From NCBI GenBank assembly GCA_002308515.1, contig DBVN01000107.1, positions 4,918 to 12,200 of the forward strand: 7,283 nucleotides of DNA. The letters are read 5' to 3'. The stretch comes from Verrucomicrobia bacterium UBA1263. Its GTDB lineage: Bacteria > Verrucomicrobiota > Verrucomicrobiia > Limisphaerales > UBA1412. Under the pieces are notes generated by a model, which was given only the letters and a program-made list of their open reading frames with translations, made no database searches and had not been told where the DNA came from. The translations under genes were made by a program, and so were the position numbers. Below, piece after piece: positions 5,989 through 7,283 of this stretch. How positions within the stretch are numbered: position 1 is the first letter of the stretch; each line of letters opens with the position of its first letter.

Positions 5989-7283
5989 ATGAAAACAAAC
6001 AAGAGTTTATTGAGCTTTTTGGCAGCCGCGCTGTTCCTGACAGCGGCGGGAGTGACGCAAATTTTCGCGCAAACAACAAACGAGACTTTTTATCTCCAGT
6101 TTTCCGGATTGAAAGAGGTTCGCCGCAGTAACCAGGGCACTCTTTTGAAGGAGTTGCTGAAAGCACCTCAAACGCAAACTGTTCAGAGGATCCTCGCCCA
6201 GCGTCTGGATGAGACGGGGCTGATCTCCTTCTTTGGCAAGGGACCTATCAATACCCTGCTGGACAACGAGATTTATATCCAGTCCGTTGGCGGTGATGAT
6301 CCCACTTTTGTTTTCGCGGCCAAGGTCGGCAATGACGAAGCCGGCAGACGTTTTGAAGCAGTTCGCGCGGGGTCTCCCGACAAGGGCACCGTGACCGCCG
6401 AAAAGAATACCGTGAACAAGGAAGAGACCTGGGTGCAGAAGGATGAAGCGTCCGGTCTTTCCAAAGGACTGGCGCACGGCTGCGGCTGGCTGATCTATTA
6501 CACCTGGAAAGGCGATAAAGTCTCCGAAAACATTCCTCTGGATCTGATCCACGGTAAGCGCCCGATCCCCGCTCTGGGAACCAATAACCTGACCCTCCGC
6601 GCCAATGTGGAGGAACTGGCCAAGCAAGCGGGTATCTCCTGCCCCATCGCTCAGAATGTTTCCTCGATCAGCCTGAACGGCTGGCTGCAGGGCGAGAACG
6701 TGAAAACAGAATGCCGGGTCCAGCTGAAAAACGAAGTCAACTTCACTCAGTCCGGCTGGCAGTTCCCCACCAACGTGATCAATGATCCGCTGGATCATCT
6801 GAGCGTGTTCCGCGGAGCTTCCAACTGGGTCGCGGCACAGCCCTGGTGGAGCCAGATCGCCGGCAAGACCGCCGCACCCGATCAGCTTTTCCTCTATACT
6901 TATGATATTCCTTTCCACACCATGCTGGTGTTCAACGCGGAAGACACTACCAAAGCCGTTCCCACTCTCGGAGCAGGCATCCAGCAATGGCTTACAAAAA
7001 ATTATCCCAATATGAGGAACCCGCTGCAGCAGGCTGTCAACACCAACAAGCTGGAACTGGGCTGGGTCGGCTGGCCGATCCTGATGCCCACTCTGCGCGG
7101 CATTCAGGATTCCGGCCGCGATTATGTAATGGCAGCCACGGTTCCGGCTCTGCCGAAGGGAAAACTGCTGCCGGCGGAAACCTGGCAGGCGGTATCCAGC
7201 GATGAGGACACTTTCTTCTATTCCTGGGAGCTGACCGGCCAGACCCTGGCTCAATGGCAGATGCAGATCCCGCTGTTCATCAC
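5989..7283 (+). CDS. Secreted protein of unknown function (C-terminus beyond window)
   Basis: The frame is open from ATG 5989-5991 to the right edge with no stop: 431 complete codons. The start gives a clean signal peptide, MKTNK then a Leu/Ala-rich core, with likely cleavage after QIFA (residue 27). The mature protein begins with a probable strand, TFYLQFSGL, and a helix-like stretch SNQGTLLKELLKAP, followed by a mixed alpha/beta body. Trp is frequent (for example AQPWWSQ and GWVGWPILMP). No catalytic motif, metal site or repeat is recognised, and no membrane span after the leader. The overall look, a periplasmic or extracellular protein of several hundred residues starting with strand-helix units, is seen in many uncharacterised PVC proteins, but I cannot name a family. 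Its GC-rich third positions and absence of stops over 1.3 kb support real coding. No Shine-Dalgarno is visible before the ATG. It is divergent from the AbiEii-like gene and may share control through the inverted repeat between them. Confidence 0.85.
   Translation, partial: MKTNKSLLSFLAAALFLTAAGVTQIFAQTTNETFYLQFSGLKEVRRSNQGTLLKELLKAPQTQTVQRILAQRLDETGLISFFGKGPINTLLDNEIYIQSVGGDDPTFVFAAKVGNDEAGRRFEAVRAGSPDKGTVTAEKNTVNKEETWVQKDEASGLSKGLAHGCGWLIYYTWKGDKVSENIPLDLIHGKRPIPALGTNNLTLRANVEELAKQAGISCPIAQNVSSISLNGWLQGENVKTECRVQLKNEVNFTQSGWQFPTNVINDPLDHLSVFRGASNWVAAQPWWSQIAGKTAAPDQLFLYTYDIPFHTMLVFNAEDTTKAVPTLGAGIQQWLTKNYPNMRNPLQQAVNTNKLELGWVGWPILMPTLRGIQDSGRDYVMAATVPALPKGKLLPAETWQAVSSDEDTFFYSWELTGQTLAQWQMQIPLFI

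Noticed and set aside
5780..6166. 128-codon minus-strand open frame across the divergent promoter region
   Set aside because: It overlaps the start and leader of the plus-strand secreted-protein gene and the inverted repeat, and its translation is low in structure and without any family pattern.
6007..7254. 415-codon open frame on the minus strand
   Set aside because: It lies opposite the plus-strand frame that has a signal peptide and runs on past the window. Its translation is rich in Gln, Gly, Arg and His with no recognisable motif, typical of antisense shadow in GC-ending codons.

Overview
The window looks like a chromosomal stretch from a bacterium of the PVC group (Lentisphaerota or Verrucomicrobiota). 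This is an inference. It rests on three secreted proteins of kinds common in that group, on a CAP-domain protein ending in a 'VSTDMKKW ... GGNAFYR' module typical of PVC secreted proteins, and on starts that mostly lack a clear Shine-Dalgarno sequence. No rRNA, tRNA, insertion sequence, CRISPR array or phage gene was seen.

Layout, left to right. Positions 1-326 (minus) hold the first 108 codons of a DEAH-box helicase of the HrpA type, cut by the window edge just after its Walker A motif. Positions 391-1080 (minus) hold a Nudix hydrolase with a helical C-terminal extension. A short hairpin (1117-1144) separates it from the largest gene, 1184-3676 (minus). That gene encodes an 830-residue secreted protein built from two copies of a CAP/SCP plus calcium-loop module, with an Ig-like and an MBG-like domain between them. 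Next is a markedly AT-rich gene (3790-4833, minus) for a secreted protein of unknown function. It is followed by an orphan AbiEii-type nucleotidyltransferase-fold protein (4891-5670, minus) whose catalytic motif looks eroded. A 318-base divergent intergenic region (5671-5988) carries a perfect 11-bp inverted repeat. On the other side, a plus-strand gene (5989 to beyond 7283) encodes another secreted protein of unknown function and runs off the right edge.

The five minus-strand genes are head to tail. The 64-bp gap makes cotranscription of the Nudix and helicase genes possible, and a 57-bp gap makes it possible for the AbiEii-like and AT-rich genes. The hairpin argues for a break after the CAP gene. 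No shared pathway is evident: the helicase and Nudix gene look like housekeeping functions, while the middle and right parts look like accessory genes for secreted proteins.

I do not see a convincing new multi-gene system. The most notable points are the degenerate second CAP domain, the eroded nucleotidyltransferase motif in a gene with no antitoxin partner, the composition break inside the AT-rich gene, and the palindrome between the divergent genes.
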